Positions 50,259 to 58,572 of a DNA stretch of 64,000 nucleotides are shown here, one piece after another; position 1 is the first letter of the stretch, and each line of letters opens with the position of its first letter. Location: positions 248,001 to 312,000 of the forward strand of contig NZ_SORW01000012.1 of the NCBI RefSeq assembly GCF_004405105.1, in the 5' to 3' direction. Source of the stretch: Jeotgalibacillus sp. R-1-5s-1. GTDB lineage: Bacteria > Bacillota > Bacilli > Bacillales > Jeotgalibacillaceae. The notes beneath the pieces were generated by a model, which worked only from the letters and a program-made list of their open reading frames with translations, searched no databases and was not told where the DNA came from. Position numbers and translations under genes: made by a program.

Positions 50259-52490
50259 ATGCATAACATGAAATCGGACCCTTACTACTTATTTCACTTT
50301 TTCTCCAAGCTGTATAAAATGGTATTTCTGATGGAAGTGGACGAACTGGGGTACCGATATGTGGAAGTAACGGAAGAAGCACAAAAGCTTTCTTCTCTTC
50401 CGGATGATTGGAAAAACAAATACATTCAGGACATGTATGAGCCTTGGGTTACTAACCCTCTGATCAGTCAGTACGATTTGGCAGCTTCAACAGGAGAACC
50501 TGTCTTCTTTTCAGATAAAATGAACAAACCCTCTAACGTATCAGAGTTCGCTGCATCAGTTCTTTTACCACTTGAAGATCAACATAAGCAGGTCCGGTAT
50601 ATTTTGTGCCTGACGAATGATCTGACTGATGAGACCGCTTCAAAGCTGCTATCCGCCATTGAAAATATAGACTCTTTGACAGGACTCCCTAACCTCATTA
50701 AAGTCAAATCAACACTGGCTGAGATGCAGGAACGCGATCCTGCTCTTCAGGTCGCCATCCTTTATTTAAATATAGACAGATTCAAATTTATCAATGAGTT
50801 GCTTGGAATTGAAGAAACCAACATGCTTTTTAAAAAGCTTGCCAGAGCAGTTTCATCTATCTTACCTATGGGCTCAATAATGGGGCGGATTGATGGAGAT
50901 GAATTCATTATCAGCCTTGTTGGTGAATCGGCCAATAAGGCAATGGAGGTTGCCACAGGTGTATTAGATGAAATTTCAACCTTTTCATATTTGGTGAACG
51001 GTATTCCAATCTCTGTAACCGGATGTATCGGGGTCAGTCACCATGCTGACGAATTACAGGCGCTGATTGCAAGTGCATGTACAGCCATGGTCGATGCGAA
51101 ACGAAAAGGCAGAAATAATATCTCCGTCTATACACCAAATGGACAGCTCCAGAACCATGTGGATGAGGTCATGATTGAAACTGAATTAGCCAGAGCTCTC
51201 CAAAATAATGAACTGAACGTCTTCTATCAGCCCAAGCTGAATCCGGTAAGTGGCAAGATCAATTTCGAGGCACTGGTGCGTTGGTACAGCCCTAAGCTTG
51301 GCGTGGTTCCACCATTGAAATTTGTACAACTGGCTGAAAAAAGCTCTCTGATACTTGAACTGACCAAAGCCGTTACGAAAAAAGTGTGTCAGGATTTCGA
51401 GATGTATCCTGAGATTTTCAGCAATACAAGAACCGCCATTAATTTATCTGCCGTGATTTTCGAGCCTGAAATGATTGACGAAGCGGTACTCGATATCCTG
51501 AAACAGTATTCGATTTCACCGGAAGTAATTGAAATTGAAATCACCGAAAGCATGCTGATGACTGATCCTGCCGGTGGAATGGAGACCATTCACTATTTAC
51601 AGGAAAGCGGTTTTACCGTTGTGATTGATGATTTTGGTGTAAGCTATTCCTCGTTGAACTACTTAAAAATGTTTGCACTGGATGGCATTAAGATTGACCG
51701 GTCCTTTATTAAACAGATCACGGAAACCGAAGGAAAAAAGGATATTGATATCGTTCATTTCATTATTCAGCTTGCTAAAAAACTGAATATGAAAGTGACA
51801 GCTGAAGGGGTGGAGACGAAGCAGCAGTTTGATTTACTGACCGGTCTCGGCTGTAATGAAATACAGGGTTATTTTTTAAGTAAGCCTGTACCGGCTGAAC
51901 AGCTTGAAGATATGCTGAATACGGTTCATAAATCAATTAGCCTGAAGCGTACTCCAGATGAGTGGGTTGCCTCTCTTCAGGCAGCCGTAACCATCGATAC
52001 TGCCGAAAAAGAGCGTCTTCATGCTCTTTACGATCTGAATATTTTAGATACACCATCTGAGGAAACTTTTGAACGGATCACCCGGACAGTCAGGGATGCT
52101 TTTCACGTACCCATCACCTTTATTTCTTTTATTGATGATGAGCGGCAATGGTTCAAATCATGCATTGGATTACCCGAGCCTGTCATGGCAGCGAGAGAAG
52201 TTCCCAGGGACCAGACAATCTGCGATAAAGTCATTAGAAGCGGTGAACCGTTAATTATTGATGATATGTTCTACAGTGAAGATCCTTCTATTCAGATACT
52301 TGCGAAAGAAGCCGGCTTACATTTTTACGCCGGGATCCCGATTAAACAGGACGGACAAGTCATCGGGACCTTCTGTATCGCTGACTTTCATCCGAGAAGG
52401 CTGAGCGATGAGCAAATCGCCCGTCTTCATGACTACACCGCCTGGATCGATACAGAATTAAAACTCAGAATTAAAACAGTAGCGAATTAA
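50259..52490 (+). CDS. PAS-like / degenerate GGDEF / EAL / GAF c-di-GMP phosphodiesterase
   Basis: A 743-residue signalling protein. The N-terminal 110 residues look PAS-like. The GGDEF domain reads RIDGDEF, so cyclase activity is probably lost. The EAL domain keeps FEALVRW, NLSA, EITES, VIDDFG, KIDRSF, AEGVET and QGYFLSKP, so hydrolysis of c-di-GMP to pGpG is expected. A C-terminal GAF domain (about 595-740; ICDKVIRSGEPLIIDD, GTFCIAD) is unusual in that position. Start at ATG 50259 after AGGAGG. Soluble, no membrane helices. Confidence 0.88.
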   Translation: MHNMKSDPYYLFHFFSKLYKMVFLMEVDELGYRYVEVTEEAQKLSSLPDDWKNKYIQDMYEPWVTNPLISQYDLAASTGEPVFFSDKMNKPSNVSEFAASVLLPLEDQHKQVRYILCLTNDLTDETASKLLSAIENIDSLTGLPNLIKVKSTLAEMQERDPALQVAILYLNIDRFKFINELLGIEETNMLFKKLARAVSSILPMGSIMGRIDGDEFIISLVGESANKAMEVATGVLDEISTFSYLVNGIPISVTGCIGVSHHADELQALIASACTAMVDAKRKGRNNISVYTPNGQLQNHVDEVMIETELARALQNNELNVFYQPKLNPVSGKINFEALVRWYSPKLGVVPPLKFVQLAEKSSLILELTKAVTKKVCQDFEMYPEIFSNTRTAINLSAVIFEPEMIDEAVLDILKQYSISPEVIEIEITESMLMTDPAGGMETIHYLQESGFTVVIDDFGVSYSSLNYLKMFALDGIKIDRSFIKQITETEGKKDIDIVHFIIQLAKKLNMKVTAEGVETKQQFDLLTGLGCNEIQGYFLSKPVPAEQLEDMLNTVHKSISLKRTPDEWVASLQAAVTIDTAEKERLHALYDLNILDTPSEETFERITRTVRDAFHVPITFISFIDDERQWFKSCIGLPEPVMAAREVPRDQTICDKVIRSGEPLIIDDMFYSEDPSIQILAKEAGLHFYAGIPIKQDGQVIGTFCIADFHPRRLSDEQIARLHDYTAWIDTELKLRIKTVAN

Positions 52491-52527
52491 AAACAGCAGC
52501 CCATATACATGTGTGGGCTGCTGTTTT
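52490..52527. terminator. Bidirectional terminator
   Basis: AAAACAGCAGCCCA and TGGGCTGCTGTTTT form a 14-bp stem, followed by T-runs in both directions. It serves the EAL gene and the FMN reductase gene. Confidence 0.92.
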
Positions 52528-52529
52528 TT

Positions 52530-53102
52530 CTATGCTTGCCTTGGAATCACCGGCTGTTCGAGTGCCGTCTGATGATCTTTCAGGCTTTGACTAATCGTTA
52601 CTACTGAATGAGCCAGCTTGCGGAGTCTGTGATGAATATCCTCATCCGTCAACACGCCGCTCGTAAAATGATCATTGTGGGCGTAAACACCACCCGGAAC
52701 AATATGCGCTCTAAAATAGCTCGCCAGCGGATTCAACTGATGCTCAATCGCAAGATAATGATGATAAGTTCCTCCTGTTGCAACAAATCCGATGACCTTT
52801 CCTTTCAACGCATCATTTGGAATGAGGTCAAATACATTTTTCAGCGCACCTGTGAGTGAACCTCGATAAATAGGTGTGCCAATAATGAATGAATCCGCCT
52901 CAATAAATTGCCTGATGAGCCAGGCAGTTTCCCCTTCGTATTTAGATGGGTCACGTCCGTCGCAAAACTGAACCGTTAACTCCGAAAGATTAACGAGTTC
53001 AACTTCAACGTCTTCTTTTTCCTTTGCATACTCCGCTGCTTCACGAATGATCGTATACGTTTTAGATCCTGACAAACTGCCTGACAAAGCAAGAATCTTC
53101 AT
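52530..53102 (-). CDS. NAD(P)H-dependent FMN reductase
   Basis: A 190-residue flavodoxin-fold reductase of the SsuE/MsuE type with LALSGSLSGSKT near the start and IGTPIYRGSLTGALKNVFD. It supplies reduced FMN to a two-component monooxygenase. It overlaps the sfnG stop by 4 bases, so the partner is clear. Ends at a strong terminator. Confidence 0.88.
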   Translation of the reverse strand: MKILALSGSLSGSKTYTIIREAAEYAKEKEDVEVELVNLSELTVQFCDGRDPSKYEGETAWLIRQFIEADSFIIGTPIYRGSLTGALKNVFDLIPNDALKGKVIGFVATGGTYHHYLAIEHQLNPLASYFRAHIVPGGVYAHNDHFTSGVLTDEDIHHRLRKLAHSVVTISQSLKDHQTALEQPVIPRQA

Positions 53103-54187
53103 ACAAACACCCCGCTATCAAAGAGTGCTTTCTCCTTCTGTTTCACGAGCGGAATGACTTCCCGTCCAAAGCGCTCCAGGTCTTCTTCATAATGAAAATG
53201 ACCTGTTAAAATGAGATCCACGCCTATTTTTTTCAATTCAATGATACGGTCTGCCACCTGTTCAGCAGTTCCAATCAGACCTGTTTTGAAGCCGTCATTG
53301 TATTGTACGAGATCCTCAAAAGTAGAATTTGCCCACATACCATCCTTTTCCTTCGTCGCCTGTCCCGCTTCCTTTACTGCGCTACGAAAGCCTTCAACAG
53401 CTTCAGTATCTGCATTGGATACAATATCACGAAGCAATTGCACTGCCTCCTTCTCAGTATTTCTCACGATCGTAAAACCATTGACAGCAAATTTGACAGT
53501 CCTGCCTTCTTTTTCAGCAAGTGCTCTTACTTCTACGATTTGTTTTTGAAAACCTTCAAGTGTATTCCCATTCATAAAATAATAATCTGATACCCGTGCA
53601 GCCATCTGCTTGGCAGCTGCCGAATTTCCTCCCTGAAAAATAGGCAGGTTTCCACCCTGTTCAGGCTTTGGTTTAAGCGGTGCATCATTAATACGGTAAA
53701 AGTCGCCTTTAAAGGTTGTCGTTTCCTCTGTCCACAACGAACGTAGTACGCGGGCAAATTCCTCTGAACGACGATATCGCTCATCATGATCCAGCCAGTG
53801 CTCCCCATATCCGATAAATTCCTGTTTAAACCACCCACTCACAATATTCACAGCAGCACGGCCATTACTAATGTGATCCAGCGTGGCTAGCATTTTAGCA
53901 TAGACAGCAGGATGCCATAGACCCGGGTGAACTGCAGAAATCAGCTTTAATTTCTTCGTGACTGATGCAAGCGCAGAACCAAGCGTAATGGCCTCCAGTT
54001 GATATTCAGCACCATAGCTTGCGAAAAAACGGGTCTGCAATAGAGCATAATCATATCCCGATTCTTCTGCAATTTGTGCATAACGTTTGTTGGCTTCAAA
54101 GCTCCAATCCGTTCTTTGAGGCAGTTTTGATACGACTAATCCCCCACTGACATTGGGTACCCAATAGGCAAATTGTAGTGTTGTCAT
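53099..54187 (-). CDS. sfnG: FMNH2-dependent dimethylsulfone monooxygenase
   Basis: A 362-residue luciferase-like monooxygenase closely resembling SfnG: FAYWVPNVSGGLVVSKLPQR near the start, NIVSGWFKQEFIGYGEHW and LPIFQGGNSAAAKQMAA. SfnG converts dimethylsulfone to methanesulfinate, a step in sulfur scavenging. The FMN reductase partner is coupled downstream and a SAM riboswitch upstream links expression to methionine/SAM shortage. No alkanesulfonate uptake genes are seen here. Confidence 0.88.
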   Translation of the reverse strand: MTTLQFAYWVPNVSGGLVVSKLPQRTDWSFEANKRYAQIAEESGYDYALLQTRFFASYGAEYQLEAITLGSALASVTKKLKLISAVHPGLWHPAVYAKMLATLDHISNGRAAVNIVSGWFKQEFIGYGEHWLDHDERYRRSEEFARVLRSLWTEETTTFKGDFYRINDAPLKPKPEQGGNLPIFQGGNSAAAKQMAARVSDYYFMNGNTLEGFQKQIVEVRALAEKEGRTVKFAVNGFTIVRNTEKEAVQLLRDIVSNADTEAVEGFRSAVKEAGQATKEKDGMWANSTFEDLVQYNDGFKTGLIGTAEQVADRIIELKKIGVDLILTGHFHYEEDLERFGREVIPLVKQKEKALFDSGVFV

Positions 54188-54305
54188 TTAAATCGTCTCC
54201 TTTACTTATGTTGTAAATAGACGAACATCCTATGTGAGTGATAATCTAAAATAGATGACCAGGGATGTCCGTTCCGAATGCAAGCGGACTCTTTCATCAA
54301 GAGGA

Positions 54306-54333
54306 GAGGTGTGGCAGCACCTCTTTTTGTTTT
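54306..54333 (+). terminator. Plus-strand terminator-like hairpin antisense to the sfnG leader
   Basis: GAGGTG and CACCTC around TGGCAG are followed by TTTTTGTTTTG on the plus strand. A second hairpin (GTCCG/CGGAC, 54273-54294) precedes it. No plus-strand gene is present, so this could end an antisense transcript across the sfnG 5' region. Confidence 0.5.
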
Positions 54334-54349
54334 GTCAAAAATCCATCAG

Positions 54350-54391
54350 TAAAAATAAAAACCCCCTCTATCTGCAGATGATAGAAGGGGC
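54350..54391 (-). terminator. S-box terminator
   Basis: CCCCTTCTATC and GATAGAGGGGG pair over 11 bp, followed by TTTTTATTTTTA on the minus strand. It is the expected OFF structure of the SAM riboswitch, 165 bases upstream of sfnG. Confidence 0.9.
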
Positions 54392-54411
54392 GGCACAGTA
54401 AAGATCCTCAC

Positions 54412-54515
54412 CTTCTCATCTTCGGAATATCTTCCTCTGAATTTGGCACCGTGCAGGAGGCTGCTGGTTGCCGAGGCTTCGCAGGGTCAGTCCCTCCACC
54501 TCTCTTGATAAGAAG
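54412..54515 (-). promoter_or_regulatory. SAM-I (S-box) riboswitch
   Basis: On the minus strand the aptamer begins CTTATCAAGAGAGGTGGAGG, continues with GACTGACCC, GCGAAGCCTCGGCAACC and closes with GATGAGAAG, which pairs with CTTCTTATC over 9 bp (P1). All S-box landmarks are present. A terminator follows. SAM binding should stop transcription of sfnG and the reductase. Confidence 0.95.
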
Positions 54516-54539
54516 TCTTGCTATAAAATTATAATCCCT

Positions 54540-54568
54540 ATCATAAAGGTAGGATTTAGCGAAGTCAA
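54540..54568 (-). promoter_or_regulatory. Promoter of the S-box/sfnG transcript
   Basis: On the minus strand TTGACT (54563-54568) and TATGAT (54540-54545) are 17 bases apart, placing the start of transcription about 18 bases before the aptamer. Confidence 0.8.
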
Positions 54569-54613
54569 CTATTTTTTGAAAATTGAATTATTATCGGATC
54601 GTTCATCAACGCT

Positions 54614-54826
54614 TTAAGGAATCATTTCTCCGAAAATCACTATGAAGCCTAAAGCCAGTACAGCATACACCCCTGTTCCAACGTAGCCTGTGATCACTGT
54701 ATATAAAATAAAGGCCTCACGTGTGATCCTCTCACTTCGGTATGCTGTTCTGTAAAGCCGAAACAAGTTGAACATTGTTACGAACACAATCATCGCTGCT
54801 CCAAGACTGACCACTACAGCTTCCAT
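54614..54826 (-). CDS. Small two-helix membrane protein beside the rhodopsin gene
   Basis: A 70-residue protein with two membrane helices (about 3-22 and 42-66) linked by a basic loop (YRTAYRSERITREA). ATG at 54826, eight bases after GGGGG. It lies downstream of the rhodopsin gene on the same strand, separated by a terminator, so it may be read through or transcribed alone. No family recognised; a partner of the rhodopsin is speculation. Confidence 0.5.
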   Translation of the reverse strand: MEAVVVSLGAAMIVFVTMFNLFRLYRTAYRSERITREAFILYTVITGYVGTGVYAVLALGFIVIFGEMIP

Positions 54827-54896
54827 TCCCTTTACCCCCATTCAACTATTCACTTTGTTTTTGTACTGCTCATGATCAGGAAAAGTTTCACAAATT

Positions 54897-54922
54897 AAAA
54901 AAGAGCACCCACCAGGATGCTC
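54897..54922 (-). terminator. Terminator after the rhodopsin gene
   Basis: GAGCATCC and GGGTGCTC form an 8-bp stem with one G-T pair and are followed by seven T on the minus strand, 11 bases beyond the stop. Confidence 0.85.
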
Positions 54923-54932
54923 CTCCATACAT

Positions 54933-55682
54933 TTATGAAAGCTGAGATTTCTTCACAGCAGACATGGTTTTCACGGCAAAGAATGCCACAAGACCAAATC
55001 CAACTTTATTGATCAAATCTGCAAAGTTATAGATCAATTCACGCACCAGTTGAATCTCCACTCCTGATGCAAACAGTGTGACAGCATAGCCGATTGGATA
55101 AATCGCCCAACCAATCAGGATGAACAGACGCATCTGCAGCAGCGCTTTTCGAATAGGCGCCGGCTTGTCCATCGCAGCCTTCGTCACATTTGTGAACAGC
55201 AGATAAATGATATACAGCCAGGCAATACACCCGATGACATAGCTCCACAGTCCGAGCTGTGTAAAGCCGCCGGCGATATTGATAGAGGATTCACCGATAT
55301 AACCAGCAATAATCATAATGATGTCAGCAATAATTAATGATGCAAGGAGTGTGCGGCTTGCCTTCCCCTTAAGCCCGAGCAAAAGCGGAAATTTCACTAG
55401 GAGTAAAGGTGTTGTTACAAGCCAGTCAATATAGCGGATCTCTGTTGGAAAACCATCAATTTCTGATAACAAACCTGACGTGCCGACTGCATCCTTCATA
55501 AAGTAATAATGTATAGCGGCAACAAAAGTAACGAGTGCTGCCACCGTTGCAGTTGACCGGTATTCAGGTGCCAAACTATTCCGCTCCACAAGAAAATATA
55601 ACGTCCCAGCTGCCATTCCAACGAATCCAACCCAGAACATGTACTGTGTCGCCAAAACCAATAGATTGACTTCGCCTTCCAT
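54933..55682 (-). CDS. Light-driven proton-pump rhodopsin, DTK type
   Basis: A 249-residue seven-helix microbial rhodopsin. Helix C reads RYIDWLVTTPLLLVKFP, giving acceptor Asp86, Thr90 and Lys97 at the donor position. Helix G carries the retinal Schiff-base Lys226 with Asp222 (DLINKVGFG). Helix F has WAIYPIGY. His58 in helix B can pair with Asp86. The DTK motif with a lysine donor and such a histidine is known from the Exiguobacterium sibiricum rhodopsin, an outward proton pump. No retinal-synthesis gene is in the window. Ribosome site AAGGAGGAGC. Own promoter and terminator. Confidence 0.93.
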   Translation of the reverse strand: MEGEVNLLVLATQYMFWVGFVGMAAGTLYFLVERNSLAPEYRSTATVAALVTFVAAIHYYFMKDAVGTSGLLSEIDGFPTEIRYIDWLVTTPLLLVKFPLLLGLKGKASRTLLASLIIADIIMIIAGYIGESSINIAGGFTQLGLWSYVIGCIAWLYIIYLLFTNVTKAAMDKPAPIRKALLQMRLFILIGWAIYPIGYAVTLFASGVEIQLVRELIYNFADLINKVGFGLVAFFAVKTMSAVKKSQLS

Positions 55683-55712
55683 CTTCCTTGCTCCTCCTTC
55701 AATATATAGGTG

Positions 55713-55741
55713 TTATTACACTTTTATTTTACACCTGACAA
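55713..55741 (-). promoter_or_regulatory. Rhodopsin promoter
   Basis: On the minus strand TTGTCA (55736-55741) and TAATAA (55713-55718) are 17 bases apart. An imperfect inverted repeat AGGTGT/ACACCT (55708-55736) spans it. Confidence 0.6.
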
Positions 55742-55787
55742 AAGTTTTATAAATGATCAGAATACGCTGTCTTAAACGTTTGAATGT

Positions 55788-55869
55788 GCTGACACAGGAC
55801 ATATTTGTCTAACTTATGTCAGCACAATAAACAGTCCGTTTCGTCGTATGAAACGGACTGTTTATTGTG
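55788..55869. terminator. Two overlapping hairpins, one a 20-bp perfect stem
   Basis: CACAATAAACAGTCCGTTTC (55823-55842) is perfectly complementary to 55850-55869 around GTCGTAT and probably ends transcription from the GH13 gene or from either side. A second stem, TGTGCTGAC with GTCAGCACA, lies at about 55787-55826 and shares bases with it, so the two are mutually exclusive. Confidence 0.7.
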
Positions 55870-55925
55870 ACTATTGACTTATTAAAATTAATCATCAAAT
55901 GTTTTGACTACTCATTTGATAAAGG

Positions 55926-57584
55926 TTAGGTCACCTGATTTTCTTTTATTTCATAGACCCTGGCTTCATGAGGCTGCAGGCGGATCTTCTCCGGCATGTG
56001 GCCCCGTTCATCTATGGTTACCTGATAGTTACCGATCACTAGACGCGCAGATTCCTTCGCATAATGATCCGGAATATCAACGTCCAGTACATCGTCAGAA
56101 TGGTTCAGGATTACAAGCCAGGTGATTCCTTCGTAGCTTCGCGTATAAAGATATAAAGGATCTTTCCCTCTTGACCAGTCTGTATAATCACCGTATGTCA
56201 TCACAGGATGTTCTTTTCTGAGTTCAATCAGATTCTGATACGTATAAAAAACAGAGCTCGGATCCTCAAGTGCTTTTTCAACATTAATGTCTTTATAATT
56301 TGGATTCACTTTAATCCACGGCTGACCCGATGTAAAACCGGCGTTTTCAGTTTCATTCCACTGCATCGGTGTGCGTGAGTTATCACGGCTCAGTAGCAAA
56401 AGACTCTCAAATACTTCTTCCGGATCCCGTCCTTTTTCAACCTCTTCCTTATATTTGTTTTTCATCGCAATATCATTGTAGTCCTCAATTGAATCAAAAC
56501 GAACACCCGTCATCCCGATTTCTTCTCCCTGATAAATGTAGGGCATTCCCGGCAGCGTATGCAGCATAATGCCAAGCAGCTTCGCCGACTCCACGCGATA
56601 TTGACCATCGTTTCCATAACGCGTGACCTGTCTTGTATGGTCATGATTATTCAAAAACTGTGAATTCCAGCCTTTTTCAAAGGTTCCCTTATACCAGCTT
56701 TCCTGAATCTCTTTATAACGCTTCAAATCCATCACAGGCATTTCATCCGCCACCTGGAAATGAAACAGCGTATTCAGCTCATTGCGATCTTCATGAACAT
56801 ATAAAAGCCCCGTCTCAGGCGTCACAAACGGGATCTCTCCAACTGTCATCACATCATAATGAGACAGCACTTCGCGGTTCATTTCCTGAAGATATTCGTG
56901 AATACCCGGGTTATCCGCCAGATAACTGATGTGCGAAGGGTCCTCAGCATCCGGGAAGCCGTCCTGCTTCGCAAGCAGGTTAATGACATCCATTCGGAAA
57001 CCGTCGATACCAAGATCCAGCCATGAACGCATCATCCGGAAAATCTCTTTACGCAGCTCATCGTTTTTCCAGTTCAGATCCGGCTGCTCTTTTGCAAAGG
57101 AATGAAAATAGTAATCCTCTGTTGTATCATTATAAGTCCATGAAGAAGGTTCAAAATAGGAGCGCCAGTTATTGGGCGGGCCGTCCTCCTTACCCTCTCG
57201 CCAGATGTACCAGTCGCGCTTCGGATTGTCTTTTGACGATTTCGATTCAAGAAACCACGGATGCTGATCGGACGTATGATTCACCACGAGATCCATGATC
57301 ACCTTCATTCCCCGGTCATGAATCGCTGAAAGCAGTTCCTTAAACGTCTCCAGATCTCCCGCTTTTTCCATCACTGACTCATAATCTGAAATATCGTAGC
57401 CATTGTCACGATCCGGTGATTCATAAAACGGATTGAGCCAGATCACATCCACGCCAAGCTTTTGTATGTAATCAAGTTTCTCAAGCACACCTTGCAAATC
57501 ACCAATCCCATCCCCATTGCTGTCATAAAAACTGCGCCAGTAAACCTGATACACAACCGATTCCTTCCACCATATTTTCTTCAT
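55926..57584 (-). CDS. GH13 oligo-1,6-glucosidase / alpha-glucosidase
   Basis: A 552-residue family 13 glycosidase. It has DLVVNHTSD, the nucleophile Asp in GFRMDVINLL, the acid/base Glu in MTVGEIPF and the third Asp in NNHDHTRQ. Val directly after the nucleophile is associated with alpha-1,6 specificity, as in oligo-1,6-glucosidases. No signal peptide. GEIP and NNHDHTRQ differ slightly from the usual GETP and NNHDQPR. Start at 57584 after GGGAGGGAC. A cre-like site lies 37 bases upstream. Confidence 0.9.
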   Translation of the reverse strand: MKKIWWKESVVYQVYWRSFYDSNGDGIGDLQGVLEKLDYIQKLGVDVIWLNPFYESPDRDNGYDISDYESVMEKAGDLETFKELLSAIHDRGMKVIMDLVVNHTSDQHPWFLESKSSKDNPKRDWYIWREGKEDGPPNNWRSYFEPSSWTYNDTTEDYYFHSFAKEQPDLNWKNDELRKEIFRMMRSWLDLGIDGFRMDVINLLAKQDGFPDAEDPSHISYLADNPGIHEYLQEMNREVLSHYDVMTVGEIPFVTPETGLLYVHEDRNELNTLFHFQVADEMPVMDLKRYKEIQESWYKGTFEKGWNSQFLNNHDHTRQVTRYGNDGQYRVESAKLLGIMLHTLPGMPYIYQGEEIGMTGVRFDSIEDYNDIAMKNKYKEEVEKGRDPEEVFESLLLLSRDNSRTPMQWNETENAGFTSGQPWIKVNPNYKDINVEKALEDPSSVFYTYQNLIELRKEHPVMTYGDYTDWSRGKDPLYLYTRSYEGITWLVILNHSDDVLDVDIPDHYAKESARLVIGNYQVTIDERGHMPEKIRLQPHEARVYEIKENQVT

Positions 57585-57620
57585 CTGCCAGTCCCTCCCG
57601 AAAAGTAGTTGTACGGCTAT

Positions 57621-57634
57621 TATAAACGCTTTCA
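57621..57634 (-). promoter_or_regulatory. cre-like (CcpA) site before the GH13 gene
   Basis: On the minus strand TGAAAGCGTTTATA matches the cre consensus closely and overlaps a TATAAT -10-like sequence. It also overlaps the last codons of the preceding gene. Confidence 0.6.
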
Positions 57635-58501
57635 TTCCTCTTGTGCGCTCATCCTGATCATTTCACCCAACTGCCTGATCACATCACGGCCACCGTAGCT
57701 TCCATGATTCAGTCCATTCCGGTCAGTCCCCCCGCCAAGAGCCAAAAACTGCTCTAACGGTTTAAAATGGAGCCCAATAACCTGTGCCTGAAACGTTTTA
57801 CTATACCCCGTTTCATAGCGTGCACTCGGATAGCCGTCCAATGTCAACGGATCAGTCAGCTCGGTGTCCGGATAGAATTGACGGAACCTTGCACAATGCT
57901 CTTTTCCCAAAATCAGAATCGTGCCTGGTGAAAGAAAACACAGTGTATCTGTTAACAGAGAACGGATCAAAGGCGTATTGATCACACTTTCCCTATCTTT
58001 AATCTGCCCCATCTGTATTAACGTCGGAATGGGAAAGAAATCAATATGTACAGCCGGCAGCAGAATATCCGATTGATAAAAGCTGTAGCCCAGACCATTT
58101 ATAAATCCCTCAAGCTTTGCCCCATCTCTTTTCCCAAACCAGCCACTATATACTTTATTCCGTTCAAAATAAGTCTGATAATGATCAACCGTTTCTATTA
58201 GCAATGCTTCATCTTTATGATAATGATACAGGCTGATCCCTTCTTCCCTGACAAAAAAACGGGATTTTTCCCTCGGAAGAAGCCGTCCATCGGAAGATAA
58301 AAACTCTTTGGACGAAGGATTTGTACCAATTGTAACGAGTGATCCCGGAGATCTCCTGCCAAACCAGACAACCGGAATAGAGCGGTCCAGTATCTGGTCA
58401 GCCAACACGGTATGATGTAGCGACTGCTGCAGATCAACGGCTTTTTGAATGATCCTGACCGCTTTTTTAAGCATTTCAGGCGATAATCCAGTTTCGTTCA
58501 C
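57632..58501 (-). CDS. Hypothetical protein, possibly uracil-DNA-glycosylase-like fold
   Basis: A 289-residue soluble protein. LVTIGTNPSSKEF near residue 55 recalls the GINPG-type motif of the uracil-DNA glycosylase superfamily, and TILILGKEHCARF later could be the matching strand. The remainder is not recognisable. GTG start after GAGGGGAAGATGA. The fold suggestion is weak and rests on one motif. Confidence 0.55.
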   Translation of the reverse strand: MNETGLSPEMLKKAVRIIQKAVDLQQSLHHTVLADQILDRSIPVVWFGRRSPGSLVTIGTNPSSKEFLSSDGRLLPREKSRFFVREEGISLYHYHKDEALLIETVDHYQTYFERNKVYSGWFGKRDGAKLEGFINGLGYSFYQSDILLPAVHIDFFPIPTLIQMGQIKDRESVINTPLIRSLLTDTLCFLSPGTILILGKEHCARFRQFYPDTELTDPLTLDGYPSARYETGYSKTFQAQVIGLHFKPLEQFLALGGGTDRNGLNHGSYGGRDVIRQLGEMIRMSAQEE

Positions 58502-58572
58502 TCATCTTCCCCTCGCTTCCTCCCTCATTATGCTATACAATCAGAAAGATGCCAAAAAAAGGAGTGATTACC

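Noticed and set aside
54414-55682. Retinal or carotenoid synthesis genes expected near the rhodopsin
   Set aside because: None of the neighbouring genes resembles a carotene dioxygenase, phytoene synthase or desaturase.
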